64,000 nt of DNA from an uncultured Aquimarina sp. Its GTDB lineage: Bacteria > Bacteroidota > Bacteroidia > Flavobacteriales > Flavobacteriaceae. Of the stretch, positions 44,392-53,202 are shown piece by piece; within the stretch, counting starts at the first letter, position 1; the number at the start of each line of letters is the position of its first letter. The position numbers were made by a program, and so were the translations under genes. The DNA lies in contig CANLEM010000001.1 in NCBI GenBank assembly GCA_947489685.1, positions 930,001 to 994,000 on the forward strand, read 5' to 3'. The notes beneath the pieces were generated by a model. That model worked only from the letters and a program-made list of their open reading frames with translations, was not told the DNA's origin and made no database searches.

Positions 44392-45594
44392 ATGACCAAA
44401 GTACTAGCAAACATAAAAGGTGATAAAGTAATATGGGCTGTAGCGGCTCTGTTGGCATTGTTTTCTTTTTTGCCTGTGTATAGTGCAAGTAGTAATTTGG
44501 CGTATTTATATGGCGACGGAGATACATTTAGTTTTCTGGTAAAACATTTTGCCCATCTGGTCCTAGGGTTTTTAATCATGTATGGTGTGCATAAGATACC
44601 GTATCATTACTTCAAAGGACTTTCGATTATTATGATTCCGGTGGTGTTGATATTATTATTGGTTACAATGGCGCAGAATAATACGATAGATGGCGCTAAT
44701 GCTAGTCGATGGATTAGATTACCATTTGTAGGTGTTACTTTTCAAACTTCTACGTTGGCTGCTGTAGTATTAATGACCTATGTGGCAAGATATCTGTCAA
44801 AAATTAAAGGAGAAATTGTTTCGTTTAAAGAAACATTGTTACCGCTATGGCTACCAGTTTTTTTGGTGCTGATACTTATTTTGCCAGCTAATTTTTCAAC
44901 AGCTGCGATTATATTTTCGATGGTTATTATGCTAGTATTTCTTGGAGGGTACCCATTAAAGTATATTATGACCATCTTGGGGTCTGGGCTGTTGATACTT
45001 ACTTTTTTCATTTTGTTCGCTAAAGCATTTCCAGGAATGTTTCCTAATAGAGTTGATACTTGGGTGAGTAGAATAGAAAACTTTACAGACAATAAAGAAA
45101 CTCAAGAAGATTATCAAATAGAACGAGCAAAAATTGCTATTGCTCGAGGAGGTGTAATTGGCACAGGGCCTGGTAAGAGTGTGCAAAGAAACTTTTTACC
45201 ACAATCTTCATCAGATTTTATTTATGCTATCATTATCGAAGAGTGGGGGTTTGTAGGAGGTGTTTTTTTAATGTTGTTGTATTTACTATTACTATTCAGA
45301 TTAGTTATCGCGGCTCATAAAAGTGAAGATGTATTTGGTAAGTTGTTGGTTATAGGTGTTGGGTTGCCCATTGTTTTTCAGGCATTAATTAATATGGCGG
45401 TTGCTGTAGAATTGTTTCCGGTAACGGGTCAGACATTACCTCTTATAAGTAGCGGGGGGACCTCTATCTGGATGACATGTTTGGCGATTGGTATTGTGCT
45501 GAGTGTGAGTAGTAAAAGAGAAGCGATAATAGAACAAGAACAAGAATTAGAAAAAGAAGAAAATCCATTAGAGGTTTTGCAGGAAATAGTATGA
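44392..45594 (+). CDS. ftsW: Septal peptidoglycan glycosyltransferase FtsW
   Basis: A 400-residue SEDS family membrane protein with about ten transmembrane helices. The conserved Asp-containing loop region [20 protein letters not shown] and [19 protein letters not shown] are typical, as is PLISSGGTS near the C-terminus. FtsW polymerises septal glycan with FtsI. The C-terminal tail is acidic. Its stop overlaps murG by 4 bases. Confidence 0.95.
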   Translation: MTKVLANIKGDKVIWAVAALLALFSFLPVYSASSNLAYLYGDGDTFSFLVKHFAHLVLGFLIMYGVHKIPYHYFKGLSIIMIPVVLILLLVTMAQNNTIDGANASRWIRLPFVGVTFQTSTLAAVVLMTYVARYLSKIKGEIVSFKETLLPLWLPVFLVLILILPANFSTAAIIFSMVIMLVFLGGYPLKYIMTILGSGLLILTFFILFAKAFPGMFPNRVDTWVSRIENFTDNKETQEDYQIERAKIAIARGGVIGTGPGKSVQRNFLPQSSSDFIYAIIIEEWGFVGGVFLMLLYLLLLFRLVIAAHKSEDVFGKLLVIGVGLPIVFQALINMAVAVELFPVTGQTLPLISSGGTSIWMTCLAIGIVLSVSSKREAIIEQEQELEKEENPLEVLQEIV

Positions 45595-46700
45595 GCAAAG
45601 GATTAAAAATCATATTATCAGGAGGAGGAACAGGAGGGCATATCTATCCTGCAATAGCTATTGCAAATGAGTTAAGTAATAGATATGCAGATATAGATAT
45701 CTTGTTTGTTGGTGCAAAAGATCGCATGGAAATGCAAAAAGTACCTCAGGCAGGTTACAAGATCATTGGTTTGTGGATTAGCGGGATTCAAAGAAAACTA
45801 ACCTTGAGCAACTTATTATTTCCTTTAAAATTGATAAGTAGCCTCTTGAAATCAAGAAAAATTATAAAAACATTCAAGCCAGATGTAGTGATAGGAACTG
45901 GCGGTTTTGCGAGTGGACCATTATTAAGAATGGCAAGCTCAAAGAGTATTCCGACTGTAATACAAGAACAAAATTCTTTTCCGGGAATCACAAACAAATG
46001 GTTGGCAAAAAATGCTCATAAGATATGTGTTGCATATGACCAGATGGATCGTTTTTTTCCAGCAAGTAAGGTCATAAAAACTGGGAACCCAGTACGTCAG
46101 GATTTGTTAAATACTCAAGAGAAAAGAGATTTAGGCTTGTCTGAATACAATCTGGATGCTCAAAAGAAAACCATTTTAGTTCTTGGAGGGAGTTTAGGAG
46201 CAAGAAGAGTTAATCAACTCATAGAAAAAGAGCTTATTTTTTTTAAAAGTAAAGATGTTCAGGTCATATGGCAATGTGGCAAATTGTATTATTCAGAATA
46301 TGAAAAATATAGTGACAAAGGTAATGTGCAAGTACATAAATTTTTAGATAAAATGGATTTGGCTTATGCCGCAGCGGATGTAATTATTTCTCGAGCTGGA
46401 GCAAGTTCTGTCTCTGAGTTATGTATTGTAGGCAAACCAGTATTGTTCATTCCGTCTCCCAATGTAGCCGAAGATCACCAAACCAAAAATGCCAATGCAA
46501 TTGTGAGTCAGCACGGAGCTAGAATGCTTGGGGAAAATGAGCTGAATGAGAATTTTGAGAATACGATATCTGAGCTGTTAGAATCCAAGGAGCTGCAAAA
46601 ACAGCTTTCTGAAGCCATAAAAAAAATGGCATTGCCTAATGCAACGGCTGATATTGTTGATGAAATAGAAAAAATAATTAAAAAATCGATTAGGAACTAA
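45591..46700 (+). CDS. murG: UDP-GlcNAc:lipid I N-acetylglucosaminyltransferase MurG
   Basis: A 369-residue GT-B glycosyltransferase. The N-terminal G-loop [19 protein letters not shown]-type loop QEQNSFPG and donor-site [11 protein letters not shown] are present. It forms lipid II on the inner membrane face. Overlaps ftsW and is 1 base before murC. Confidence 0.95.
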   Translation: MSKGLKIILSGGGTGGHIYPAIAIANELSNRYADIDILFVGAKDRMEMQKVPQAGYKIIGLWISGIQRKLTLSNLLFPLKLISSLLKSRKIIKTFKPDVVIGTGGFASGPLLRMASSKSIPTVIQEQNSFPGITNKWLAKNAHKICVAYDQMDRFFPASKVIKTGNPVRQDLLNTQEKRDLGLSEYNLDAQKKTILVLGGSLGARRVNQLIEKELIFFKSKDVQVIWQCGKLYYSEYEKYSDKGNVQVHKFLDKMDLAYAAADVIISRAGASSVSELCIVGKPVLFIPSPNVAEDHQTKNANAIVSQHGARMLGENELNENFENTISELLESKELQKQLSEAIKKMALPNATADIVDEIEKIIKKSIRN

Positions 46701-46701
46701 A

Positions 46702-48054
46702 GTGAATATGAACAAAACTTTAGAACATATAAAAAATATTTATTTTATCGGTATCGGCGGTATCGGTATGAGCGCTCTTGCTCGATATTTTAAGTTCTTG
46801 GGTAAAAATGTAGCGGGATATGATAAAACAGCAACACAAATCACTTTAGATTTAAGTGACTTGGGGATTCATATTCATTTTAATGATGAGGTCAAGGCTA
46901 TTCCAGAACAGTTTCTAAATAAAGAAGAAACACTGGTTGTATACACACCAGCAATTCCCAGAGATCATGAAGAGTTTAATCATTTTAAGGATAATGGGTT
47001 TTCTGTAAAAAAGAGAGCAGAGATCCTGGGGATGATTACCAAAAATGTGTATACACTTGCTGTTGCAGGAACTCATGGTAAGACCACGACTACGGCAATT
47101 TTAGGACATTTACTCAAAGAAGCTGGAGTAAAAGTTACTGCCTTTTTAGGAGGGATTAGCGAAAATTACAATTCGAACCTGATTTTGGAAGGAAATGAAG
47201 TTGTTGTTGTCGAAGCCGATGAGTTTGACAGATCATTTTTACAATTATATCCAGATATCGTAGCGATAACCTCGATGGATGCTGATCATTTAGATATTTA
47301 CGAAAAAGCTAATGCTCTCGAAGAATCATTTGTCGAATTTTCATCAAGAGCCAAAGATCATTTGTTGATCTGTAATGGATTGCCTATTTCGGGAATTACT
47401 TTTGGTGTAAATGACGATTCGGATTATTGTGCTCAAAACATACGAATAGATAACGGAACTTACATTTTTGATTTAAAAACACCACACAAACTCATAAGGG
47501 ACTTGCATTTAAACCTGCCAGGTACACATAACTTGTTAAATGCTATAACAGCCTTTGCTATAGCGATGCTTTACGGCACCCCGACCACATCTTTGGCAAA
47601 GGCTTTATTTTCTTTTAAAGGTGTGCAGCGCCGATTTAGTTATCAAATAAAAACTAAGAATTTGGTATATGTAGATGATTATGCACATCACCCAACAGAA
47701 ATTAATGCTTTGCATCAGGCGGTAAGAGAAATGCATCCTGGTAAAAAAGTATTAGCAATTTTTCAACCACATCTATATAGTAGAACAAGAGACTTTGCTG
47801 AGGATTTTGCAACAAGTCTTAGCCAATTTGATCAATTACTATTGCTGGATATATACCCCGCTAGAGAATTACCTATTGAGGGAATAACTTCAGAATGGTT
47901 ATTAGAGAAAATAGAAGCAAATGATAAGAAATTGGTGATAAAAGAGAATTTGATAGAAGAAATAATAAAAAGTAATCCAGAAGTTGTAGTAACTATTGGA
48001 GCAGGAGATATAGGAGAAGAGGTAAAAAGTATAAAAGAAGCTTTAGTGGTATGA
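46702..48054 (+). CDS. murC: UDP-MurNAc--L-alanine ligase MurC
   Basis: A 450-residue Mur ligase. It opens with the GIGGIGMSALA motif, has the ATP loop GTHGKTTTTA and the conserved DDYAHHPTEI and FQPHLYSRT motifs. It attaches L-alanine to UDP-MurNAc. The start is either GTG 46702 or, two codons later, ATG 46708; nothing separates them. Its stop overlaps ftsQ by 4 bases. Confidence 0.95.
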   Translation: MNMNKTLEHIKNIYFIGIGGIGMSALARYFKFLGKNVAGYDKTATQITLDLSDLGIHIHFNDEVKAIPEQFLNKEETLVVYTPAIPRDHEEFNHFKDNGFSVKKRAEILGMITKNVYTLAVAGTHGKTTTTAILGHLLKEAGVKVTAFLGGISENYNSNLILEGNEVVVVEADEFDRSFLQLYPDIVAITSMDADHLDIYEKANALEESFVEFSSRAKDHLLICNGLPISGITFGVNDDSDYCAQNIRIDNGTYIFDLKTPHKLIRDLHLNLPGTHNLLNAITAFAIAMLYGTPTTSLAKALFSFKGVQRRFSYQIKTKNLVYVDDYAHHPTEINALHQAVREMHPGKKVLAIFQPHLYSRTRDFAEDFATSLSQFDQLLLLDIYPARELPIEGITSEWLLEKIEANDKKLVIKENLIEEIIKSNPEVVVTIGAGDIGEEVKSIKEALVV

Positions 48055-48767
48055 AGAATATATTGACATATCTAAAATTTGGCGGTTTAATTGTTTTGAT
48101 CGTAGTTCTTTTTGCTTTTACAAGTAAGAGAAATAAGGAAAGAAAGATCAATGAAGTGCTCATAGAATTTATAGAAGAACAGGATCCATACGTAAATGAA
48201 GCCACGGTTAATAAATTGTTAATACAAAATCAGGAGAGAGTTACGAACGTGGGTAAAGAAATTTTAGTTTTGAATACTGTAGAGCAGGAGTTGGATTCAC
48301 ACAAAATGATCGAGCATTCTGATGTATATCTTACTGTAAATGGAGAACTTAGGGCACTAATTAAACAACGCACCCCAATTGCAAGGGTTAATGCGGTTAC
48401 TCCTTTTTATGTAGATATTACCGGAAACACTATGCCTTTATCTAATAGTTACTCTGCACATGTGCCATTGGTGCATAATGTGTCGGAGCGTGAAGTAACA
48501 GAAATTTTTCCTTTACTGAAGAAAATTCAGAAAGATAAATTCCTGAAAAAGCATGTAGTCGGAGTGTATAGAAATAATAAAGGGCATTACGAATTAGAGT
48601 TAAGGGTATATTCGTTTAAGGTCGTTATAGGGGAAGTAGAAAATTTAGAAGGTAAAATCAAGAATTTTAAAGCTTTTTATCAAAAAGCGCTAAGGGATAA
48701 AAGTCTTGATAAATATAAAAAAGTCAGTTTACAGTTTAGTAATCAAGTGGTATGTACCATAAAATAA
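48051..48767 (+). CDS. ftsQ: Cell division protein FtsQ
   Basis: A 238-residue bitopic protein. One transmembrane helix near residues 8-26 (FGGLIVLIVVLFAFTS), then a POTRA-like and beta domain (about 35-235). It scaffolds FtsL/FtsB in the divisome. Sequence conservation is low, as usual for FtsQ, and the call leans on its place between murC and ftsA, and on topology. Confidence 0.88.
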   Translation: MKNILTYLKFGGLIVLIVVLFAFTSKRNKERKINEVLIEFIEEQDPYVNEATVNKLLIQNQERVTNVGKEILVLNTVEQELDSHKMIEHSDVYLTVNGELRALIKQRTPIARVNAVTPFYVDITGNTMPLSNSYSAHVPLVHNVSEREVTEIFPLLKKIQKDKFLKKHVVGVYRNNKGHYELELRVYSFKVVIGEVENLEGKIKNFKAFYQKALRDKSLDKYKKVSLQFSNQVVCTIK

Positions 48768-48774
48768 TACCAAT

Positions 48775-50133
48775 ATGGAAAGAGCAGCAAATGAAATAGC
48801 GGTAGGATTAGACATAGGAACAACAAAGATTGTTGCTATGGTCGGCAAGTATAATGAATATGGAAAGATGGAAGTCCTGGGAGTTGGTAAATCCAAAAGT
48901 TTGGGGGTACATCGAGGTGTTGTAAATAATATAACGCAAACAATTCAGTCAATACAACAAGCGATTCAAGAAGCCGAAAGTGTTTCTGGAATGAAGATTA
49001 ATGACGTAACAGTTGGTATTGCGGGGCAGCATATCCGAAGTTTACAGCATAGTGATTATATCACTAGACCTAATGCAGATGCCGTAATCGATGAAGATGA
49101 TATTGATAAGTTATGTAATCAAGTACATAAACTAGTAATGTTACCAGGAGAAGAAATTCTACATGTGTTACCACAAGAATATAAAGTTGATGGTCAAGCC
49201 GAAATCAAAGAGCCTGTTGGGATGTATGGAGGACGATTAGAAGCAAATTTTCATGTCGTTGTAGGGCAGGTAACTTCTATTCGTAACATAGGAAGATGTG
49301 TAAAAAGCTCGGGTTTAGAACTATCTGATGTAACATTAGAGCCACTAGCTTCTGCTAATGCGGTTTTAAGTCAAGAAGAAAAAGAAGCAGGAGTAGCTTT
49401 AATCGATATAGGAGGTGGTACTACAGATTTGGCAATTTTTAAAGATGGAATTATTCGCCATACGGCCGTAATTCCTTTTGGAGGTAATGTAATTACCGAA
49501 GACATTAAAGAAGGATGTTCTATTATCGAAAAACAGGCCGAATTATTAAAGATCAAATTTGGATCAGCTTGGCCTGGAGAAAATAAAGATAATGAGATTG
49601 TTTCAATCCCTGGTCTAAGAGGAAGAGAACCTAAGGAGATTACATTAAAGAATTTATCCAAAATTATTCATGCTCGAGTAGTAGAGATTGTAGAACAAGT
49701 ATTTCTAGAGATTAAAAATTACGGGCACGAATCGCCTAAGAAAAAACTAATTGCCGGAATTGTGTTAACAGGAGGAGGGTCTCAATTAAAACACCTAAAA
49801 CAGTTGGTTGAGTATATTACAGGAATGGATACGCGTATCGGATATCCAAATGAGCATTTGGCAGGTAATAGTGATTCAGAAACTACAAGTCCAATGTACG
49901 CAACCGCCGTAGGACTAGTGATGGATGGATTAGTACACATACAAAGACAAAAGAAAACAGTAAAGAAAGAAGTAGTAACAAATACGGAGACAGTTGGCCA
50001 GCAACCTGTAGAGGCAAATGAAGATGAAATGATCAATGAAGAAGAAAACCCGAGAGTAGATTTAAAGCCAAGAAAGAATATTCTGGAAAAATGGACAGAA
50101 AAATTCAAAGAGTTTTTGGATAACGCCGAATAA
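48775..50133 (+). CDS. ftsA: Cell division protein FtsA
   Basis: A 452-residue actin-fold ATPase. Phosphate-1 motif VGLDIGTTKIVAMVG near residue 10, SHS2 insertion domain (about 85-165), phosphate-2 IDIGGGTTDLAIF and adenosine-binding GIVLTGGGSQL. A C-terminal segment ILEKWTEKFKEFLDNAE can form the amphipathic membrane-targeting helix, separated by an acidic linker. FtsA tethers FtsZ to the membrane. Confidence 0.95.
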   Translation: MERAANEIAVGLDIGTTKIVAMVGKYNEYGKMEVLGVGKSKSLGVHRGVVNNITQTIQSIQQAIQEAESVSGMKINDVTVGIAGQHIRSLQHSDYITRPNADAVIDEDDIDKLCNQVHKLVMLPGEEILHVLPQEYKVDGQAEIKEPVGMYGGRLEANFHVVVGQVTSIRNIGRCVKSSGLELSDVTLEPLASANAVLSQEEKEAGVALIDIGGGTTDLAIFKDGIIRHTAVIPFGGNVITEDIKEGCSIIEKQAELLKIKFGSAWPGENKDNEIVSIPGLRGREPKEITLKNLSKIIHARVVEIVEQVFLEIKNYGHESPKKKLIAGIVLTGGGSQLKHLKQLVEYITGMDTRIGYPNEHLAGNSDSETTSPMYATAVGLVMDGLVHIQRQKKTVKKEVVTNTETVGQQPVEANEDEMINEEENPRVDLKPRKNILEKWTEKFKEFLDNAE

Positions 50134-50209
50134 TTTAGGAACTAATAATGCTTGATTATAAAGCAGTGGAAATAGTATAAAAAATAGGAGAAACAGAAAA
50201 TTAGCAATT

Positions 50210-52189
50210 ATGAGTAATAACGAAGAATTTGAAAACATTTCGTTTGATTTACCTAAAAACCAATCTAATGTGATTAAAGTGATTGGTGTTGGAGGTGGTG
50301 GTAGCAATGCTATCAATCACATGTTCCTTCAGGGTATTAAGGGTGTTGATTTTGTGATCTGTAATACAGATGCACAAGCATTAGAGAACAGCTCGATTCC
50401 CAATAAAATACAATTGGGAGTATCCTTGACCGAGGGGTTAGGAGCAGGTGCAAATCCAGAAGTAGGAGAACAATCTGCTGTAGAGAGCTACGAAGAGATC
50501 AAAAACATGTTAGACACCAATACCAAGATGATTTTTATTACCGCTGGTATGGGTGGTGGTACAGGTACAGGAGCGGCTCCGATCATTGCTAAAATGGCTA
50601 AGGAGTTAGATATCCTTACTGTAGGTATTGTTACTATTCCGTTTCAATTTGAAGGGCGAATGCGTAATGAACAAGCACAGTTGGGAGTAGAACGACTTCG
50701 TGCACATGTAGATTCATTGATAGTAATTAATAATAATAAACTAAGAGAAGTATATGGTAACCTTGGGTTTAAAGCTGGTTTCTCCAAAGCAGACGAAGTT
50801 CTTGCTACAGCATCTAGAGGTATTGCCGAAGTAATTACGCATCACTACACACAAAATATAGATTTACGTGATGCCAAAACGGTTCTTAGTAATAGTGGTA
50901 CTGCAATCATGGGCTCTGCTAATGCCTCTGGTAACAAACGTGCACACGATGCTATTGTGAAGGCGCTAGATTCTCCATTACTTAATGATAATAAAATTAC
51001 CGGAGCGAAAAATGTACTATTATTAATTGTATCTGGTAAAGAAGAGATTACTATTGATGAAATTGGTGAGATCAATGATCATATCCAACAAGAGGCAGGT
51101 CATGGTGCTAATATAATTATGGGTGTGGGCGAAGATGAATCATTAGAAGATGCTATTTCGGTTACAATTATAGCCACGGGATTTGATGTAGAACAACAGG
51201 ACGAGATTGTTAATACCGAAACCAAAAAGATTATTCATACGCTCGAGGATGAACAAAGAGCGGCTGTACAGGATTTAACTCCAAAATCGACAGGTAAGGT
51301 AACTCCAGTACGTTCTCCCTTGCCTAAGAAAGAAGAAGTCGAAGAACCAAAAATTATCAAGCATGAGTTGATCGAGGACGAAGAACTGGATGAAGAATCC
51401 GATCTTATCCGAACTACTGATTTGATTAAAAATATAGATGTAGAGTTTGAAGTGGTAAGCCCTTTTTCTTCAGAAAATGATTTTGTAATTATTAATGCGC
51501 AGGATATTATAAAAGAAATAGAGGTAAATGATGCTAAAGAAATAAGTCACGAAGAAGAGGAAGATAATGATCAGTTTTCATTAGCTTTTGATATGCCTGC
51601 AAGTGGTAAGCAAGAACCAGAAACTACTATTGATGATGTTGCCGCAACTAATGAACAAAAAATAGAGGAAGAAGAACAACCTATAATTTTTGATTTAAGT
51701 GATGATATCCTTGATATGGAGGTTAATGAACCTATAGAGGTGGTACCTGTGGGAGAAGCAATTTCTGGAGGAGGTCAAAAATATAGTCTAGAAGATTATA
51801 TGGAGGAAGAAAAACGATTGACCGAGGCACAACCTGCAGAGGTTATGGAAGAAGATGAAGAGGTTATTTTTGAAAAGAAAACTGTAGCTCCAGAACCTGA
51901 AGTAGAAGAAACACCAGAAAATGTTGATCCGGTAAATCAACCAATCTCAGAAACACTTAAAGCCAGAGCTGCCGAACGACGTGCGAAGATGAAAGAATTT
52001 AATTATAAATTCAGAAACAGTTCGAATATTGATGATATCGAAAAAGAACCAGCGTACAAACGTGCAGGAATAGATGTAGAAGCTAAGCCTGATGATTCTG
52101 GATTGTCTAGGACCTCTTTGGGAACAGATAGCAATGATGATATACAATTGCGAAAAAATAATTCTTTCTTGCATGATAATGTAGATTAA
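50210..52189 (+). CDS. ftsZ: Cell division GTPase FtsZ with long acidic C-terminal linker
   Basis: A 659-residue tubulin homologue. The GTPase domain (about 20-325) contains the tubulin signature GGGTGTG within TAGMGGGTGTGAAP, and VIGVGGGGSNA near the N-terminus. Beyond residue about 330 lies an acidic, low-complexity linker of roughly 250 residues, much longer than in E. coli FtsZ (383 residues), as usual in Bacteroidota. The last part is basic and then ends in SFLHDNVD; no clear canonical C-terminal FtsA-binding peptide is evident to me. A terminator follows. Confidence 0.95.
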   Translation: MSNNEEFENISFDLPKNQSNVIKVIGVGGGGSNAINHMFLQGIKGVDFVICNTDAQALENSSIPNKIQLGVSLTEGLGAGANPEVGEQSAVESYEEIKNMLDTNTKMIFITAGMGGGTGTGAAPIIAKMAKELDILTVGIVTIPFQFEGRMRNEQAQLGVERLRAHVDSLIVINNNKLREVYGNLGFKAGFSKADEVLATASRGIAEVITHHYTQNIDLRDAKTVLSNSGTAIMGSANASGNKRAHDAIVKALDSPLLNDNKITGAKNVLLLIVSGKEEITIDEIGEINDHIQQEAGHGANIIMGVGEDESLEDAISVTIIATGFDVEQQDEIVNTETKKIIHTLEDEQRAAVQDLTPKSTGKVTPVRSPLPKKEEVEEPKIIKHELIEDEELDEESDLIRTTDLIKNIDVEFEVVSPFSSENDFVIINAQDIIKEIEVNDAKEISHEEEEDNDQFSLAFDMPASGKQEPETTIDDVAATNEQKIEEEEQPIIFDLSDDILDMEVNEPIEVVPVGEAISGGGQKYSLEDYMEEEKRLTEAQPAEVMEEDEEVIFEKKTVAPEPEVEETPENVDPVNQPISETLKARAAERRAKMKEFNYKFRNSSNIDDIEKEPAYKRAGIDVEAKPDDSGLSRTSLGTDSNDDIQLRKNNSFLHDNVD

Positions 52190-52217
52190 GAATTATTGAA
52201 GACAAAAAATACTAGAT

Positions 52218-52256
52218 AACCGATAATCTGATTAAAGATTATCGGTTTATTTTTTA
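52218..52256 (+). terminator. Terminator of the dcw cluster
   Basis: AACCGATAATC (52218-52228) pairs perfectly with GATTATCGGTT (52237-52247) around an 8-base loop, followed by a T-rich stretch. It closes the mraZ-ftsZ unit. Confidence 0.88.
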
Positions 52257-52262
52257 TCTTCG
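52255..52262 (+). promoter_or_regulatory. yqeY promoter -7 element
   Basis: TATCTTCG has one mismatch to TAnnTTTG. It sits right after the ftsZ terminator and 27 bases before the yqeY ATG. Confidence 0.4.
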
Positions 52263-52289
52263 CAATCCTAAAGATTAATTTAAAGAAAG

Positions 52290-52739
52290 ATGAGTTTACA
52301 ACAAGAAGTAATGACGGCCATGAAAGAGGCTATGAAAGCTAAGGATACGAATGCATTAACATCGTTACGTGCCATTAAATCGGCTATTTTGTTGGCTCAA
52401 ACAGAAAGCGGAGCAAAAGAAGAATTAACCGAAGATCAAGAGCTTAAATTATTACAAAAACTGGTAAAGCAACGTAAGGATAGTGCAGCTATTTTTTCTG
52501 AGCAAGGAAGAGAAGATTTGGCACAGCCCGAGTTGGATCAAGCCAAAGTTATAGAGCAATTTTTGCCAGAACAATTAAGCGAAGAAGAAATCGAAAGAAT
52601 CGTAGTCATGACTATTGATGATATAGGTGCTTCTGGTATGAAAGATATGGGTAAAGTGATGGGGATTGTATCTAAGGAGTTAACAGGAAAAGCAGATGGT
52701 AAAATCATCTCTACCATAGTAAAAAGCAAATTATCTTAA
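52290..52739 (+). CDS. GatB/YqeY domain protein
   Basis: A 149-residue all-helical protein of the YqeY family, related to the C-terminal tRNA-binding domain of the GatB amidotransferase subunit. Typical segments are AMKAKDTNALTSLRAIKSAI, EQGREDLAQPELDQAKVIEQFLP and GKVMGIVSKELTGKADG. Its function is not firmly known; tRNA-dependent amidation has been proposed for some members. It directly precedes the tRNA-Arg gene and may share its transcript. Confidence 0.92.
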   Translation: MSLQQEVMTAMKEAMKAKDTNALTSLRAIKSAILLAQTESGAKEELTEDQELKLLQKLVKQRKDSAAIFSEQGREDLAQPELDQAKVIEQFLPEQLSEEEIERIVVMTIDDIGASGMKDMGKVMGIVSKELTGKADGKIISTIVKSKLS

Positions 52740-52753
52740 TTATATAGTATATA

Positions 52754-52827
52754 GGCCGTGTGGCGCAACTGAATAGCGCATCAGATTTCGGCTCTGAGGG
52801 TTGGGGGTTTGAATCCCTCCACGGTCA
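52754..52827 (+). tRNA. tRNA-Arg (anticodon TCG)
   Basis: A complete cloverleaf. Acceptor stem GGCCGTG (52754-52760) with CACGGTC (52820-52826), one G-U pair; D stem GCGC/GCGC with a 9-base loop; anticodon stem TCAGA/TCTGA with loop TTTCGGC, so the anticodon at 52788-52790 is TCG; T stem GGGGG/CCCTC with loop TTTGAAT. CCA is not encoded. The position 19 base is A where nearly all tRNAs have G, and position 56 is T where nearly all have C, so the elbow pair G19-C56 is replaced by A19-U56. It reads the CGA/CGG codon pair. A terminator follows 28 bases downstream. Confidence 0.92.
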
Positions 52828-52855
52828 CGAATGAATCACAAAAAATGTGAATTAC

Positions 52856-52892
52856 GAAGCGAGTTTCAAAAATGAAGCTCGCTTCTTTTTTT
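52856..52892 (+). terminator. Terminator after tRNA-Arg
   Basis: GAAGCGAGTTTCA (52856-52868) pairs with TGAAGCTCGCTTC (52873-52885), 13 pairs with one G-U, around an AAAA tetraloop, then seven T. A strong intrinsic terminator. Confidence 0.92.
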
Positions 52893-52959
52893 GATACTCG
52901 TGAAATGATTCTTTTTGTGATTATTAACGCGGAGCGTTGTAGGGATCAACAATAGTTAA

Positions 52960-52977
52960 TCACTCCATGGTCATCAG
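52960..52977 (+). repeat. Degenerate copy of the tRNA-Arg 3' end
   Basis: ATCACTCCATGGTCATCA agrees with 14 of 18 bases of the end of the tRNA gene (52812-52829). It is 150 bases downstream of the tRNA. Such short 3' copies often mark attachment sites of elements that integrate in tRNA genes, but no element lies between the copies, so it would be only a scar. Chance similarity is possible. Confidence 0.3.
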
Positions 52978-53202
52978 AACCTGTTTTTTTAAAATTAGTT
53001 TCCCAATAAAGCTCAAATCCTATATTATTTGTTTTCTCTCTTACAGCACCTTACTTCTGTCGTTCTGAAAACTATGTAGAGATCCGAAGTGAATTTTTTA
53101 TTGATTATGAGGCTATTATACCCTGTTATGGGTATTCTTTTGAGTCTTCTTTTTTAATACACTTGTAATCTTCTTACACGTCTAATTTTAAATTTAATAG
53201 TC

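Larger units (their letters stand above)
52828..53202. other. 375-base intergenic region after the tRNA
   Basis: It contains the tRNA terminator (52856-52892) and, at 52960-52977, a short stretch resembling the tRNA 3' end. The remainder is AT-rich; no gene could be supported and no integrase or transposase remnant was seen. Confidence 0.6.

Noticed and set aside
52838..52880. Short frame starting MNHKKCELRSEF after the tRNA
   Set aside because: 14 codons overlapping the terminator stem; no promoter or conservation argument.
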